A stretch of DNA of 64,000 nt from Shinella daejeonensis (GTDB lineage Bacteria > Pseudomonadota > Alphaproteobacteria > Rhizobiales > Rhizobiaceae), in the NCBI RefSeq assembly GCF_024281235.1, contig NZ_JAHWXY010000001.1, positions 124,001-188,000 on the forward strand, given 5' to 3'. Positions 1 through 8,433 of the stretch are shown here, one piece after another; position 1 is the first letter of the stretch; the number at the start of each line of letters is the position of its first letter. The position numbers were made by a program, and so were the translations under genes. The notes below the pieces were generated by a model, which was not told where the DNA came from, did no database searches, and saw only the letters and a program-made list of their open reading frames with translations.

Positions 1-175
1 TTCGCAGTTCTTCATCATGTTCGCGCCCGGCGACTTCCTGAACGGCCAGTACACGGTCGTCGGCAAGGTCATCGAAGGCATGGAGAACGTCGACAAGATC
101 AAGCGCGGCGACGAAGCCGCCAACGGTTCGGTGAACGATCCCGACCGCATGATCAAGGTAACGGCGGGCGAGTGA
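1..175 (+). CDS. Cyclophilin-type peptidyl-prolyl isomerase, C-terminal part (5' end outside window)
   Basis: The open frame enters at base 2 and stops with TGA at 173-175, giving about 57 residues. It begins with the cyclophilin core motif SQFFIMFAP and continues with a GKVIEGMENVDKIKRG segment that closely matches the same part of the ppiB protein next door, so this is the end of a second cyclophilin. Cyclophilins catalyse cis-trans isomerisation of peptidyl-proline bonds. In rhizobia the first of such a pair usually carries a signal peptide, but the N-terminus lies outside the window, so its location in the cell cannot be judged. It sits 42 nt before ppiB on the same strand, consistent with a shared transcript. 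Confidence 0.9.
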   Translation, partial: SQFFIMFAPGDFLNGQYTVVGKVIEGMENVDKIKRGDEAANGSVNDPDRMIKVTAGE

Positions 176-217
176 CCCGCTTGCGTCCCACATTTCATTT
201 TCGAGAAGGAGAAAACC

Positions 218-733
218 ATGGCCGAGATCAAGGACCCGGAAAACACCGTCATCATGGAGACCACGAAGGGCAGGGTGGTCATCCAGCTTCTTCCCGATCT
301 CGCCCCGGGCCATGTAGCGCGTGTCAAGGAATTGACGCGGGAAGGCGCCTATGACGGCGTCGTTTTCCACCGGGTCATCGAGGACTTCATGGCGCAGACC
401 GGCGACGTCAAGTTCGGCAAGAAGGGCGGCGAGAACTTCAACCCGTCCCGCGCGGGCATGGGCGGCTCCGACAAGCCGGATCTTGCGGCCGAATTCTCCA
501 ACATGAGCCATGTGCGCGGCACCTGCTCCATGGCGCGCAGCCAGGCGCCGAATTCCGCGAATTCGCAGTTCTTCATCTGCTTCACCGATGCGCCCTGGCT
601 CAACAAGCAGTATTCGGTCTGGGGCCAGGTTATCGAAGGCATGGAAAGCATCGACAAGATCAAGCGTGGCGAGCCGGTGAGCGATCCCGATTCCATCGTT
701 TCGATGAAGGTTGCCGCAGACGTTACGGCCTGA
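218..733 (+). CDS. ppiB: Peptidyl-prolyl cis-trans isomerase B (cyclophilin)
   Basis: This 171-residue protein is a complete single-domain cyclophilin. Visible family motifs are the FHRVIEDFMAQTGD segment (about residues 49-62), with the catalytic Arg in FHRV, and NSQFFICFTDAPWLN (about 115-129). There is no signal peptide, so it should be cytosolic and help proline-limited folding. The ATG is preceded by GAAGGAG at good spacing. It follows another cyclophilin and ends at a strong intrinsic terminator, so the two isomerases look like the end of one transcript. The identification is secure; the assignment as the cytosolic B type rests on the missing signal peptide. Confidence 0.96.
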   Translation: MAEIKDPENTVIMETTKGRVVIQLLPDLAPGHVARVKELTREGAYDGVVFHRVIEDFMAQTGDVKFGKKGGENFNPSRAGMGGSDKPDLAAEFSNMSHVRGTCSMARSQAPNSANSQFFICFTDAPWLNKQYSVWGQVIEGMESIDKIKRGEPVSDPDSIVSMKVAADVTA

Positions 734-751
734 TAGAAAACCGTCGATTTC

Positions 752-786
752 AACCGCGCTCGCCTCCAGCGGGCGCGGTTTTCTTT
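752..786 (+). terminator. Rho-independent terminator after ppiB
   Basis: An AACCGCGC...GCGCGGTT stem with a short loop is followed directly by TTCTTTT. It lies 19 nt after the ppiB stop and ends the isomerase transcript. Confidence 0.8.
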
Positions 787-810
787 TGTCGCTTTTGCAA
801 GAGTATTGAT

Positions 811-1260
811 ATGGCTGCATTCCTATGGGCGCTGCTCGCCGTGGCCGCCGGCGCTTGCATCGCGATCCAGGCACCCATCAATGCGCTGCTCGGCCGGGGT
901 CTCGGCATGCCGGTTGCGGCGGCCTGCATTTCCTTTGTCGCCGGCGCGATCGTGCTGGCGTTCCTCGTGCTGGTGGTGACGGCGTTCGAAGGCCGGGCTC
1001 CCGCCTGGCGCACGCCCGATGGCTGGCTCTATGTCGTCGGCGGCGTTCTCGGCACGGTCTATGTCACGACCGCAATCTATCTGACGCCCCGCATCGGCGC
1101 CGCCGCCGTCATGGCGTTTGCCGTCTCGGGCCAGCTTCTCGCCGGCCTGCTGCTCGACCGGATCGGCTTTCTCGGCATGGCGGTGCGCGAGCTTTCCCTC
1201 GGCCGGGTTGCGGGCGCGGTGCTGCTCGTTGCCGGCGCGCTTATGATCCGCGTCTTCTGA
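811..1260 (+). CDS. DMT-family small integral membrane protein (YdcZ/DUF606 type)
   Basis: This 149-residue protein has four to five hydrophobic segments (about residues 3-23, 31-55, 70-90, 95-115 and 130-148). The arrangement and the [15 protein letters not shown] start are those of the DUF606/YdcZ branch of the drug/metabolite transporter superfamily, half-size permeases usually of unknown substrate. The ribosome binding site is weak. It starts just after the ppiB terminator and ends 7 nt before queA, so it may share a promoter with the queuosine genes although no functional link is evident. I am confident of the family, not of the substrate. Confidence 0.85.
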   Translation: MAAFLWALLAVAAGACIAIQAPINALLGRGLGMPVAAACISFVAGAIVLAFLVLVVTAFEGRAPAWRTPDGWLYVVGGVLGTVYVTTAIYLTPRIGAAAVMAFAVSGQLLAGLLLDRIGFLGMAVRELSLGRVAGAVLLVAGALMIRVF

Positions 1261-1267
1261 GGCCCCC

Positions 1268-2335
1268 ATGCGCGTCGACCTCTTCGATTTCGATCTGCCG
1301 GAAGACCTTATCGCGCTTCGCCCCGTCACGCCGCGCGAGGCCGCGAGATTGCTTGTCGTGCGCCCGGGGGGCCGGCCGGCCTGCGAGGATCGGACGGTGG
1401 GCGACCTGCCTGGTCTGCTTCGGCCCGGCGATGCGCTCGTTTTCAACGATACGCGGGTCATCCCCGCACAACTGGAAGGCATTCGCCGCCGTGACGGCGC
1501 CACCGGCCAGAAGATTTCCGCAACGCTGCACATGCGCACCGCCGCCAATTGCTGGAAAGCCTTCGCCCGGCCGGCAAAACGCATCAGGACCGGCGATCGC
1601 ATATCGTTCGGCGCGGCCGGGGAACTTTCGGCGACGGTCGGGGAAAAGGGCGAGGGCGGCGAGGTCGCGCTTCACTTCGATGCTTCCGGCCCGGAACTCG
1701 ATCGCGCCATCGCAGGCGTGGGCCATATCCCCTTGCCGCCCTATATCGCCGCCAGACGCGACGAGGACGCGGCCGACCGGCGGGATTATCAAACCATCTA
1801 TGCCCGCGAGGAAGGCGCCGTCGCGGCACCCACCGCAGGCCTGCATTTCACCGATTCCCTTTTCCGCAATCTCGACGCCCTCGGCGTGGAACGGCATTTC
1901 GTGACGCTGCATGTCGGCGCCGGAACGTTCCTGCCGGTCAAGGCCGACGATACGGCCGATCACGTCATGCATGAGGAGATCGGCTACGTTGCGGAAGAAA
2001 CGGCCGCGGCACTCAACGCGGTCAAGGCGAGGGGCGGGCGGATCGTCTCCGTCGGCACGACCTCGCTGCGGCTGCTCGAAAGTGCCGCCGATGCGGATGG
2101 CACGATCAGGCCATGGTCGGGTGCGACGGGCATCTTCATCACGCCCGGCTATCGCTTCCGCACCGCCGACATGCTGATGACCAATTTCCATCTGCCGAAA
2201 TCGACGCTTTTCATGCTCGTTTCGGCCTTCAGCGGTCTTGAGACGATGCGCGACGCCTATGCCCATGCGATCGCGACCGGCTACCGCTTCTATTCCTACG
2301 GCGACTCCAGCCTGCTTTTCCGGGACGAGCGATGA
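1268..2335 (+). CDS. queA: S-adenosylmethionine:tRNA ribosyltransferase-isomerase
   Basis: QueA moves the ribosyl part of SAM onto 7-aminomethyl-deazaguanine in tRNA to make epoxyqueuosine. The 355-residue length is standard. Family motifs include the N-terminal [38 protein letters not shown] and the [10 protein letters not shown] segment, ending with [17 protein letters not shown] and YGDSSLLF motifs. The ATG follows GAGG closely. The stop overlaps the tgt start by four bases (ATGA), so the two queuosine enzymes are translationally coupled. Queuosine acts at the wobble base of tRNAs for Asn, Asp, His and Tyr. Confidence 0.97.
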   Translation: MRVDLFDFDLPEDLIALRPVTPREAARLLVVRPGGRPACEDRTVGDLPGLLRPGDALVFNDTRVIPAQLEGIRRRDGATGQKISATLHMRTAANCWKAFARPAKRIRTGDRISFGAAGELSATVGEKGEGGEVALHFDASGPELDRAIAGVGHIPLPPYIAARRDEDAADRRDYQTIYAREEGAVAAPTAGLHFTDSLFRNLDALGVERHFVTLHVGAGTFLPVKADDTADHVMHEEIGYVAEETAAALNAVKARGGRIVSVGTTSLRLLESAADADGTIRPWSGATGIFITPGYRFRTADMLMTNFHLPKSTLFMLVSAFSGLETMRDAYAHAIATGYRFYSYGDSSLLFRDER

Positions 2336-3462
2336 CACAGACCTTCCAGTTCAAGCTGCTTGCCACCGATGGCAAGGCGCGGCGCGGCGCGGTCAGCATG
2401 CCGCGCGGCACGATCCGCACACCGGCTTTCATGCCTGTCGGCACGGCGGGCACGGTCAAGGCGATGTATCTCGACCAGGTCCGCGATCTCGGGGCCGATA
2501 TCATCCTTGGCAACACCTATCACCTGATGCTGCGGCCCGGCCCGGAGCGCGTCGCACGCCTTGGCGGCCTGCACGAGCTTATCCGCTGGCCCTGGCCGAT
2601 CCTCACCGATTCCGGCGGCTTTCAGGTGATGTCTCTGGCCGGGCTGCGCAAGCTCGATGAAAAGGGCGTGACCTTCAAGAGCCATATCGATGGCGTGCTG
2701 CATCATATGTCGCCGGAGCGCTCCATCGAGATCCAGGGCCTGCTCGACAGCGATATCCAGATGCAGCTCGACGAATGCGTGGCGCTGCCGGCCGCTCCGA
2801 AGGAAATCGAGCGGGCCATGGAGATGTCGCTTCGCTGGGCGGAGCGCTGCAAGGTGGCCTTCGGTGACCAGCCCGGCAAGGCGATGTTCGGTATCGTGCA
2901 GGGCGGCGATATCGCGCCTTTGCGCGAGCGCTCGGCCGCAGCGCTCGCCGGGCTCGATCTCAAGGGCTACGCCATCGGCGGTCTTGCCGTCGGCGAACCG
3001 CAGGCCGTCATGCTCGACATGATCGATGCGACCGTTCCGCATCTGCCGCAGCAAAAACCGCGATACCTGATGGGCGTCGGCACGCCCGACGATATGCTGA
3101 AATCGATTGCGCGCGGCATTGACATGTTCGATTGCGTGATGCCGACACGCGCCGGTCGCCACGGTCTCGCGTTCACCCGCCACGGCCGTATCAACCTGCG
3201 CAATGCGCGCCATGCGGAGGATATGCGTCCGCTCGACGCAGAATCGAATTGCCCGGCCGCCCGCGACTATTCGCGGGCCTATCTGCATCATCTCGTGCGC
3301 GCCAATGAGTCGCTCGGCGGCATGCTGCTGACCTGGAACAATCTTTCCTACTATCAGGACCTGATGGCCGGCAGCCGAAAGGCGATCGAGGATGGGCGTT
3401 TTACCGAATTTACGGCGGAAACCGCGGATGGCTGGGCGAGGGGGGATCTGGCGCCGTTGTAA
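2332..3462 (+). CDS. tgt: Queuine/preQ1 tRNA-ribosyltransferase with an eroded zinc site
   Basis: Tgt exchanges guanine-34 for preQ1 in tRNAs with GUN anticodons. The 376-residue length is normal. Active-site motifs are intact: [10 protein letters not shown] (about residues 93-102), [14 protein letters not shown] and the nucleophile segment [13 protein letters not shown]. The C-terminal zinc site is not: the Cys-x-Cys-x2-Cys...His pattern of E. coli and Zymomonas Tgt reads Ser305-x-Cys307-x2-Ala310...Asn336, so three of four ligands are replaced while the surrounding sequence ([17 protein letters not shown]) aligns well. It is coupled to queA. The function call is still strong because catalytic residues remain. 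Confidence 0.95.
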   Translation: MTQTFQFKLLATDGKARRGAVSMPRGTIRTPAFMPVGTAGTVKAMYLDQVRDLGADIILGNTYHLMLRPGPERVARLGGLHELIRWPWPILTDSGGFQVMSLAGLRKLDEKGVTFKSHIDGVLHHMSPERSIEIQGLLDSDIQMQLDECVALPAAPKEIERAMEMSLRWAERCKVAFGDQPGKAMFGIVQGGDIAPLRERSAAALAGLDLKGYAIGGLAVGEPQAVMLDMIDATVPHLPQQKPRYLMGVGTPDDMLKSIARGIDMFDCVMPTRAGRHGLAFTRHGRINLRNARHAEDMRPLDAESNCPAARDYSRAYLHHLVRANESLGGMLLTWNNLSYYQDLMAGSRKAIEDGRFTEFTAETADGWARGDLAPL

Positions 3463-3516
3463 GGACGCCGGTCGCCGGACACCAGACCCCCCATCGGCGA
3501 TGAAAGAGACGTCGTC

Positions 3517-3550
3517 AAAAAGACCCGCTATCCGAATGGGATAGCGGGCC
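3517..3550 (-). terminator. Rho-independent terminator for the first DUF1344 gene
   Basis: A perfect 10-bp stem, CCCGCTATCC/GGATAGCGGG, with a 5-nt loop is followed on the minus strand by TTTTT. There is no T-run on the plus side, so it serves the leftward DUF1344 gene rather than tgt. Confidence 0.8.
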
Positions 3551-3583
3551 TGAAAAAAGTCAGGAAAGGAATTCCGGGCACTG

Positions 3584-3829
3584 TTAGCGGCTGAGGACCA
3601 CGATCCCGGCGTCGCCGGCGTCGTTCATCTGCACCGTGGCATGGGAGCCGGCGCCGAGGTTTGCCGGAATGGCGACGTCGGATGCGATGGCGACGGTCTT
3701 GCCGCTTGCGAACGTGATGACGCGGGCCGCGGGATCATAGGACTGGACCGCGCCGCTGACGGGCATGGCTGCGAAAGCGGAACCGGCGATCAGGGCGAAA
3801 GCGGCGGCGGAGAGAGCGATTTTTTTCAT
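3584..3829 (-). CDS. DUF1344 small secreted protein, copy 1
   Basis: The product is 81 residues: a signal peptide (MKKIALSAAAFALIAGSAFA) and a mature part of about 60 residues that fits DUF1344, a rhizobial family of unknown function predicted to be periplasmic. An in-frame GTG lies nine bases upstream, but AAGGTG just there is better read as the ribosome binding site of this ATG. The mature part is very close to the copy at 4664-4909, with few substitutions. The two genes, their terminators and about 60 bp of upstream DNA form a direct repeat. An inverted repeat lies about 100 bp upstream. No biochemical role can be given. Confidence 0.85.
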   Translation of the reverse strand: MKKIALSAAAFALIAGSAFAAMPVSGAVQSYDPAARVITFASGKTVAIASDVAIPANLGAGSHATVQMNDAGDAGIVVLSR

Positions 3830-3927
3830 TTCAGTCACCTTGTTTGTTTGTCGCTCGAAGCGGTCTGTCCGTTTCGATGAGGAATAGATAGACGCGCAGG
3901 ATCGTTCAGAGAAGACGATAAATATTG

Positions 3928-3960
3928 ACCATATCGTTCACTAGAAATGAACGATATGGT
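3928..3960. promoter_or_regulatory. 13-bp inverted repeat upstream of DUF1344 copy 1
   Basis: ACCATATCGTTCA and TGAACGATATGGT are a perfect inverted repeat around a 7-nt AT-rich spacer, about 100 bp upstream of the DUF1344 start. A weaker GTTC/GAAC dyad sits at a similar distance above copy 2. It could be an operator or an RNA hairpin; the sequence does not decide. Confidence 0.5.
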
Positions 3961-4103
3961 GTTATCCCGTCAGTGTGCGGTAAGGATCATTGGCACGGCG
4001 CGAGTTGCCCGGAGCGCTATCGCTTCCAGCCCGTGCAAGTGTCGCAGATAATTGCGGAGAGGATCGGGGCGAGGGGCGTTCATCCCCTCGACAGGGGGAC
4101 CGC

Positions 4104-4520
4104 TCAGATACCGGGGCCTGGCGCGGCGCGCACCAGATGCATGCCGTTGATACGCCAGCTATCGTCCGGCAGGCGCACAAGCTGGTAAAGCACCGTCCAG
4201 TCCTTGCCGTCCGGACCGGAAATCAATACTTCCTGCACCACTGCATTCTGTTCCAGCTTCACCCGACCGAAAGCAAAATTGCCGGGCCGGTAGACCGGGG
4301 CATATTGCTGTTTCACCATATCGAGGAAACCCGCCCCGGTCCGGAACCGCTCGCGAACCGGCGGCGACGCGAGCGCATAGGCGGTCGCGGCGTCGTCCTT
4401 CATAAAGGCCCGGATTTGTTGCTCGATGATTTCCTGCACGACAAATGTCGGGTCCTCCGGCGTCGTATCCGGCGCAACGGAAAGGGAGACGCAGAGCATC
4501 AGGGCAAGGGCAAGTTTCAT
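4104..4520 (-). CDS. DUF4864 domain secreted protein
   Basis: The 138-residue product starts with a signal peptide (MKLALALMLCVSLSVA) and continues with a small alpha+beta domain matching DUF4864, a family of unknown function with a fold like SnoaL/NTF2 proteins. The ATG at 4518-4520 is chosen over a longer frame because the signal peptide begins here and GGAGG lies nine bases upstream. The segment IRAFMKDDAATAYALASPP and the C-terminal SWRINGMHLV are typical of the family. It lies between two DUF1344 copies on the same strand but has its own leader. Function is unknown; export to the periplasm is the only safe inference. Confidence 0.75.
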   Translation of the reverse strand: MKLALALMLCVSLSVAPDTTPEDPTFVVQEIIEQQIRAFMKDDAATAYALASPPVRERFRTGAGFLDMVKQQYAPVYRPGNFAFGRVKLEQNAVVQEVLISGPDGKDWTVLYQLVRLPDDSWRINGMHLVRAAPGPGI

Positions 4521-4598
4521 CGGGCGAATCCTCCGCGTCTCCGATTCTAGGGGCGTGAACCGGTGAGGTCCAGCAAAGGATGTGGGCGATCGAAACAT

Positions 4599-4632
4599 AA
4601 AAAGACCCGCTATCCGGACAGGAGAGCGGGCC
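4599..4632 (-). terminator. Rho-independent terminator for the second DUF1344 gene
   Basis: This is the duplicated counterpart of the hairpin at 3517-3550: CCCGCTATCC pairs with GGAGAGCGGG with one mismatch, followed by TTTTTA on the minus strand. Confidence 0.7.
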
Positions 4633-4663
4633 TGAAAAGCCAGGAAAGGAATTCCGGGGACTG

Positions 4664-4909
4664 TTAGCGGCTGAGAACCACGATCCCGGCATCACCGGCG
4701 TCGTTCATCTGCACCGTGGCGTGGGAGCCGGCGCCGAGGTTCGCCGGAATGGCGACGTCGGAGGCGATGGCGACGGTCTTGCCGCTTACGAACGTGATGA
4801 CGCGGGCCGCGGGGTCATAGGACTGGACAGCGCCGCTGACGGGCATGGCTGCGAAAGCAGAACCGGCAGCAAGGGCGAAAGCAGCGGCGGAGAGAGCGAT
4901 TTTTTTCAT
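4664..4909 (-). CDS. DUF1344 small secreted protein, copy 2
   Basis: This 81-residue paralogue differs from copy 1 at very few positions, for example Ala for Ile in the signal peptide and Val for Ala in the mature part (FVSGKTVAIASD versus FASGKTVAIASD). The start was chosen as for copy 1: AAGGTGACTGAA supplies the ribosome binding site before ATGAAAAAAATCG. It has a cleavable signal peptide and should be periplasmic. Its leader has GAAC/GTTC dyads near 5011-5034. Keeping two near-identical secreted proteins suggests a dosage effect or a recent duplication. The function of the family is not known to me. Confidence 0.85.
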   Translation of the reverse strand: MKKIALSAAAFALAAGSAFAAMPVSGAVQSYDPAARVITFVSGKTVAIASDVAIPANLGAGSHATVQMNDAGDAGIVVLSR

Positions 4910-5189
4910 TTCAGTCACCTTGATTGTTTGTTTGTCGCTCGAAGCGGTCTGTCCGTTTCGATAAGTAATAGATGGGTTTTCGGGACCGTAAAAATAAGAT
5001 CACGATGTTGAACACACTGTTCGTCAGATTGAACGATGGGATTCTACAGTATCAACAAGAGTGACAATCCCTGATTGTGCTATGCGAAGCGGTGAAGTCA
5101 GACAGTCGACAGGGCATCGCATCCTTTATGGACGAAGGATGGCATTCATTATAAAAATTCCATCTTTCTGATCTTGAAGGAGACACTGC

Positions 5190-5582
5190 ATGGACCATTT
5201 TTCAGGTGGTTGCCTTTGCGGAAACGTCCGGATCGCGGCGTCAGGACGCCCATATCGGGTCGGCCTTTGTCACTGTCTCGAATGCCGCAAGCACCACGGT
5301 GCTCTTTTTCATGCTTCGGCGATCTTTCCGGAGGATGCCGTGAGGATCGAGGGCGAGACCCGCGATTACGCGGGGCGATTTTTCTGCCCGCACTGCGGCT
5401 CGTCCGTTTTCGCACGCACCGCGGACGAGATCGAAATCAACCTCGGTTCTCTGGACGCGCCCGACCAGTTGATGCCGACCTACGAAAGCTGGACCGTCCG
5501 CCGCGAATCCTGGCTGCCGCCATTTCCGCTTGCAAGACGATACAGGCACGATCGCGATCATACCGGTCGGCTGGAGGAGTAG
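5190..5582 (+). CDS. GFA/CENP-V family zinc-binding protein
   Basis: The 130-residue protein has the cysteine layout of the glutathione-dependent formaldehyde-activating (GFA) fold: GGCLCGNVR (residues 7-15), CHCLECRKHHG (about 27-37) and FCPHCGSSVF (about 65-74). These bind one or two zinc ions. Family members include Gfa of Paracoccus, which binds glutathione, but most have no tested activity and Gfa itself may not be catalytic. The ATG is preceded by GAAGGAGACACTGC. Neighbours give no clue: it stands alone after the DUF1344 region. The family is certain; a role in formaldehyde metabolism is not. Confidence 0.9.
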   Translation: MDHFSGGCLCGNVRIAASGRPYRVGLCHCLECRKHHGALFHASAIFPEDAVRIEGETRDYAGRFFCPHCGSSVFARTADEIEINLGSLDAPDQLMPTYESWTVRRESWLPPFPLARRYRHDRDHTGRLEE

Positions 5583-5800
5583 GCGCGTTTCATTGCAGCG
5601 TCCTTGCGAGTGACAACCCATTGGTATCATTCGCAAGTCGCACTTCATCCTTGAACCCACCCGGCTACACACAATAATCGCATAAGATAGATTATGGAAC
5701 TATCGTCCATGAAAGATCGGCCGTTGCTGTGCGGTATGTGGGCGCTCGGTCCTTTCCGTCTTGACCCCATGCGGTTGCGGGCCGTAAGCGGAAATGCAAA

Positions 5801-6781
5801 ATGGACACCAACCCGAAGGCCATGCCGATGAGCGATTTGCGCACTCTCTCCGACGCCCATATTCCGGAATTGCCGAACCGCTACAAGGGCAAGGTTCGCG
5901 AGAATTACGATCTTCCCGACGGACGACGCATCATCATCGCGACCGACCGGCTCAGCGCCTTCGACGTCATCCTGACGTCCATTCCGTTCAAGGGCCAGGT
6001 CCTGACCCAGACGGCGCGCTACTGGTTCGAGGAAACGGCGGATATCTGCCCCAATCATGTGCTCGATTATCCGGATCCGAACGTCGTCATCGGCACCCGG
6101 CTCGACATCCTGCCGGTTGAAATTGTCGTACGCGGTTATCTTGCCGGCACCACCAGCACCTCGATCCTCACCAAATACCGCAAGGGCGAGCGCGAGATGT
6201 ATGGCATCCGGCTTCCGGACGGCCTGAAAGACAACGAGAAACTGCCCGAACCGATCATAACGCCCACCAGCAAGGCCTTCGACGGCGGCCACGACGAGCC
6301 GTTGTCCGGCGCGGAGATCCTTTCCAAGGGCCTGCTGACGGCCGAGCAATGGGAAACCGTGTCGCGCCACGCGCTGGCGCTTTTTGCGCGTGGCCAGAGC
6401 CGCGCGGCCGAACGCGGACTGATCCTCGTCGACACGAAATACGAATTCGGCACCGACAAGGACGGCCGCATCGTGCTGGCGGACGAGATCCATACACCGG
6501 ATTCGAGCCGTTACTGGATTGCCGACAGCTATAAAAGGACCTTCGCCGAAGGTGGACGACCGGCAAGCTTCGACAAGGATTTCGTGCGCGCCTGGGTCAC
6601 GGAACGCTGCGATCCCTACAAGGATCCGATCCCGGAAATTCCCCGCGACATTATCGAGCAGACGTCGAAGGTCTACAGGGAGGCCTTTGAGAAAATCACC
6701 GGCAATACGTTCGTGCCCGATTTGTCCGGAGCCACGGTGCTTGAGCGCATCCGCACCAATCTCAAGCCCTACTTTTCCTGA
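5801..6781 (+). CDS. purC: Phosphoribosylaminoimidazole-succinocarboxamide synthase (long form)
   Basis: This SAICAR synthase of 326 residues joins aspartate to CAIR in purine synthesis using ATP. Motifs are [28 protein letters not shown] (as GKVREN and TDRLSAFD), DTKYEFG, and [12 protein letters not shown]. It belongs to the longer, yeast Ade1-like type rather than the roughly 250-residue bacterial type. The start is uncertain within ten codons: ATGs at 5801, 5822 and 5828 are all in frame, and 5828 ([11 protein letters not shown]) matches the usual family N-terminus. The 3' end lies in a 19-bp tandem triplication. Rhizobia often carry a second, shorter purC elsewhere, so this copy may be one of two. 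Confidence 0.95.
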   Translation: MDTNPKAMPMSDLRTLSDAHIPELPNRYKGKVRENYDLPDGRRIIIATDRLSAFDVILTSIPFKGQVLTQTARYWFEETADICPNHVLDYPDPNVVIGTRLDILPVEIVVRGYLAGTTSTSILTKYRKGEREMYGIRLPDGLKDNEKLPEPIITPTSKAFDGGHDEPLSGAEILSKGLLTAEQWETVSRHALALFARGQSRAAERGLILVDTKYEFGTDKDGRIVLADEIHTPDSSRYWIADSYKRTFAEGGRPASFDKDFVRAWVTERCDPYKDPIPEIPRDIIEQTSKVYREAFEKITGNTFVPDLSGATVLERIRTNLKPYFS

Positions 6782-6822
6782 GCGGCCCTATTTTTCCTGA
6801 ACGGCCCTACTTTTCCGGAACG
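6766..6822. repeat. 19-bp tandem triplication across two convergent stop codons
   Basis: GCCCTACTTTTCCTGAGCG, GCCCTATTTTTCCTGAACG and GCCCTACTTTTCCGGAACG follow each other exactly. Unit 1 carries the purC stop TGA and unit 3 carries the stop of the leftward MBL hydrolase, so the repeat forms the whole convergent junction. Confidence 0.9.
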
Positions 6823-7643
6823 GAAAGAGGCTCCGGAATGACGAATTCGAAACGCAATCCGTCATAGGCGGGCTCGACGTGGTCCGGCGTCTCCCGCGCC
6901 ACGGTGTCATAGTCGAGCGGCACATGCATATGGGTCAGGATCGCCCGTGCCGGCTTCAGCCGGTCGATCCATTGCAGCGCCTGCGACAATGACAGATGAC
7001 TGGAATGGAAGCGATATTGCAGCGCGTCGATGACGAGCACGTCGAGACCGGAAAGCAGCGGCAGCGTGTCGTCGGGAAAATCGCTGACATCGCTGCAATA
7101 GGCGACGTCGCCGATGCGGAACCCCAGCGAGTGGATCGAACCGTGAACCTGGACGAGCGGCTGGAAGGTGATCGGCCCCCCTGCTCCGAAGATCGTCAGC
7201 GGCCGATCCATCGGCTCGATCAGGTTTTCCGTGACGATCGGCGGATACATGCTGCCCGGCGGCGTCTTGAGGCAATAGCCGAAGCCCTCGTGGATGCGCG
7301 CCATCGTAAAGGCGTCGGCCCAGATCGGCACCTGCCGGTGATTGTGCAGGACGAAGCCGCGGATATCGTCGATGCCGTGGATATGGTCCGCGTGGCCATG
7401 CGTATATAGCACCGCGTCGATGGCCTGGACGCCGCTTGCGATCATCTGCTCGCGGAAATCCGGCCCGGTGTCGATAACCACGGTCGTAAGGCCCTCCGGG
7501 CCGATCTGCTCGACGAGAAAGGCGGCGCGGCTGCGGCGGTTCTTCGGATTCTCGGGATCGCAGGCGCCCCAGTCGCCGGTGATGCGCGGCACGCCGGGCG
7601 ACGAGCCGCAACCGAGAATCGTGAAGCGACGCCGGTAGACCAA
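6807..7643 (-). CDS. MBL-fold metallohydrolase (PhnP-like)
   Basis: The 278-residue protein is a metallo-beta-lactamase-fold hydrolase. The HxHxDH signature is seen as THGHADHIHGIDD (about residues 81-93), with later metal ligands in VQVHGSIHS, YCSDVSD and LTHMHVPLDYD. The N-terminal ILGCGSSPGVPR is typical of the PhnP/tRNase Z-like branch that cleaves phosphodiesters, such as cyclic phosphoribose. The start is TTG at 7641-7643, with GAAGG upstream, 4 nt after the tatD stop. The metG-tatD-MBL order is common in alphaproteobacteria. The substrate is unknown; no phn genes are near. Confidence 0.88.
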   Translation of the reverse strand: MVYRRRFTILGCGSSPGVPRITGDWGACDPENPKNRRSRAAFLVEQIGPEGLTTVVIDTGPDFREQMIASGVQAIDAVLYTHGHADHIHGIDDIRGFVLHNHRQVPIWADAFTMARIHEGFGYCLKTPPGSMYPPIVTENLIEPMDRPLTIFGAGGPITFQPLVQVHGSIHSLGFRIGDVAYCSDVSDFPDDTLPLLSGLDVLVIDALQYRFHSSHLSLSQALQWIDRLKPARAILTHMHVPLDYDTVARETPDHVEPAYDGLRFEFVIPEPLSVPEK

Positions 7644-7647
7644 AGCA

Positions 7648-8427
7648 CTATACCTTCGGCATTTTCGAGAAGATGCGGAAGGCGTTTTCCGTGGTGATGC
7701 GGGAAATCTCCTCCATGCTCACGCCGATGGTATCGGCAAGCACGGCGGCGGTATGGGTCACATAGGCCGGCTCGTTGCGCTTGCCGCGGAACGGCTTCGG
7801 CGCGAGATAGGGCGCATCGGTCTCGACCAGCATGCGCTCCGGTGGAACGGTGCGGGCGATCGCCCGCAATTCTTCCGATTTCGGGAAGGTCAGGATACCG
7901 GAAAAGGAGATATAGCCGCCCAGTTCGACGCCGGTGCGGGCAAGCTCCGGGCCGGCCGTGAAGCAATGCAGCAGAAAGGGAAAAGCCCCCTTCCCCGTTT
8001 CCTCCGTCAGGATCGCCGCCATGTCCTCATCGGCCGAACGGCTATGGATGACCAGCGGCAGGCCGGTCTCGCGCGCTGCGGCGATATGGTTGCGCAGGCC
8101 GATGGCCTGCGCCTCGCGCGGTGCATTGTCGTAATGATAGTCCAGGCCCGCCTCGCCGATGGCGACGACACGGGGGTGGCGCGACAGTTCCACGAGTTGC
8201 GAAACGGAAATATCCAGTTCCTCATCCGCATAGTGCGGATGGGTGCCGACGGAGCAGAACACCGTCGGATATTTTTCCGCGATGGCGAGGATGTTCGCGA
8301 AGCGTCGGACGCGTGTGGAGATGGTGATCATCTGCCCGATGCCGGCCGCATGCGCCCGCGCGACGATCTCGTCGCGTTCCGCCTCGAAATCCGGAAAATC
8401 CAGATGGCAATGGGAGTCGATCAGCAT
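7648..8427 (-). CDS. tatD: TatD-family metal-dependent DNase/hydrolase
   Basis: The 259-residue TIM-barrel protein carries the TatD motifs: DSHCHLDF at the N-terminus (two metal-binding His), SVGTHPHYA, AIGEAGLDYHYD, LVIHSRSA, LLHCFTA, and VETDAPYLAPKPFRG near the C-terminus. TatD proteins are magnesium-dependent 3'-5' exonucleases or deoxyribonucleases. The start is 6 nt after the metG stop and the MBL gene follows 4 nt later, so the three are likely one transcript. The YcfH-type subfamily is a fair alternative name. Confidence 0.93.
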   Translation of the reverse strand: MLIDSHCHLDFPDFEAERDEIVARAHAAGIGQMITISTRVRRFANILAIAEKYPTVFCSVGTHPHYADEELDISVSQLVELSRHPRVVAIGEAGLDYHYDNAPREAQAIGLRNHIAAARETGLPLVIHSRSADEDMAAILTEETGKGAFPFLLHCFTAGPELARTGVELGGYISFSGILTFPKSEELRAIARTVPPERMLVETDAPYLAPKPFRGKRNEPAYVTHTAAVLADTIGVSMEEISRITTENAFRIFSKMPKV

Positions 8428-8433
8428 CGCCCT

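Larger units (their letters stand above)
3517..3889. repeat. Direct repeat unit 1 (DUF1344 gene with terminator and leader)
   Basis: This block, from the A-run before the terminator stem to the GTTTCGATnAGnAATAGAT leader, recurs at 4599-4973 with few mismatches. It is a segmental duplication of one whole gene unit, with the DUF4864 gene between the copies. I see no transposase or terminal inverted repeats. Confidence 0.85.
4599..4973. repeat. Direct repeat unit 2 (DUF1344 gene with terminator and leader)
   Basis: Second copy of the 3517-3889 unit, in the same orientation and about 1.08 kb away. Small indels (an extra TTTG-like repeat in the leader) and point changes show the copies have started to diverge. 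Confidence 0.85.

Noticed and set aside
3517-4973. A composite transposon formed by the DUF1344 repeats
   Set aside because: No transposase, terminal inverted repeats or target duplication; each repeat is a complete gene with terminator.
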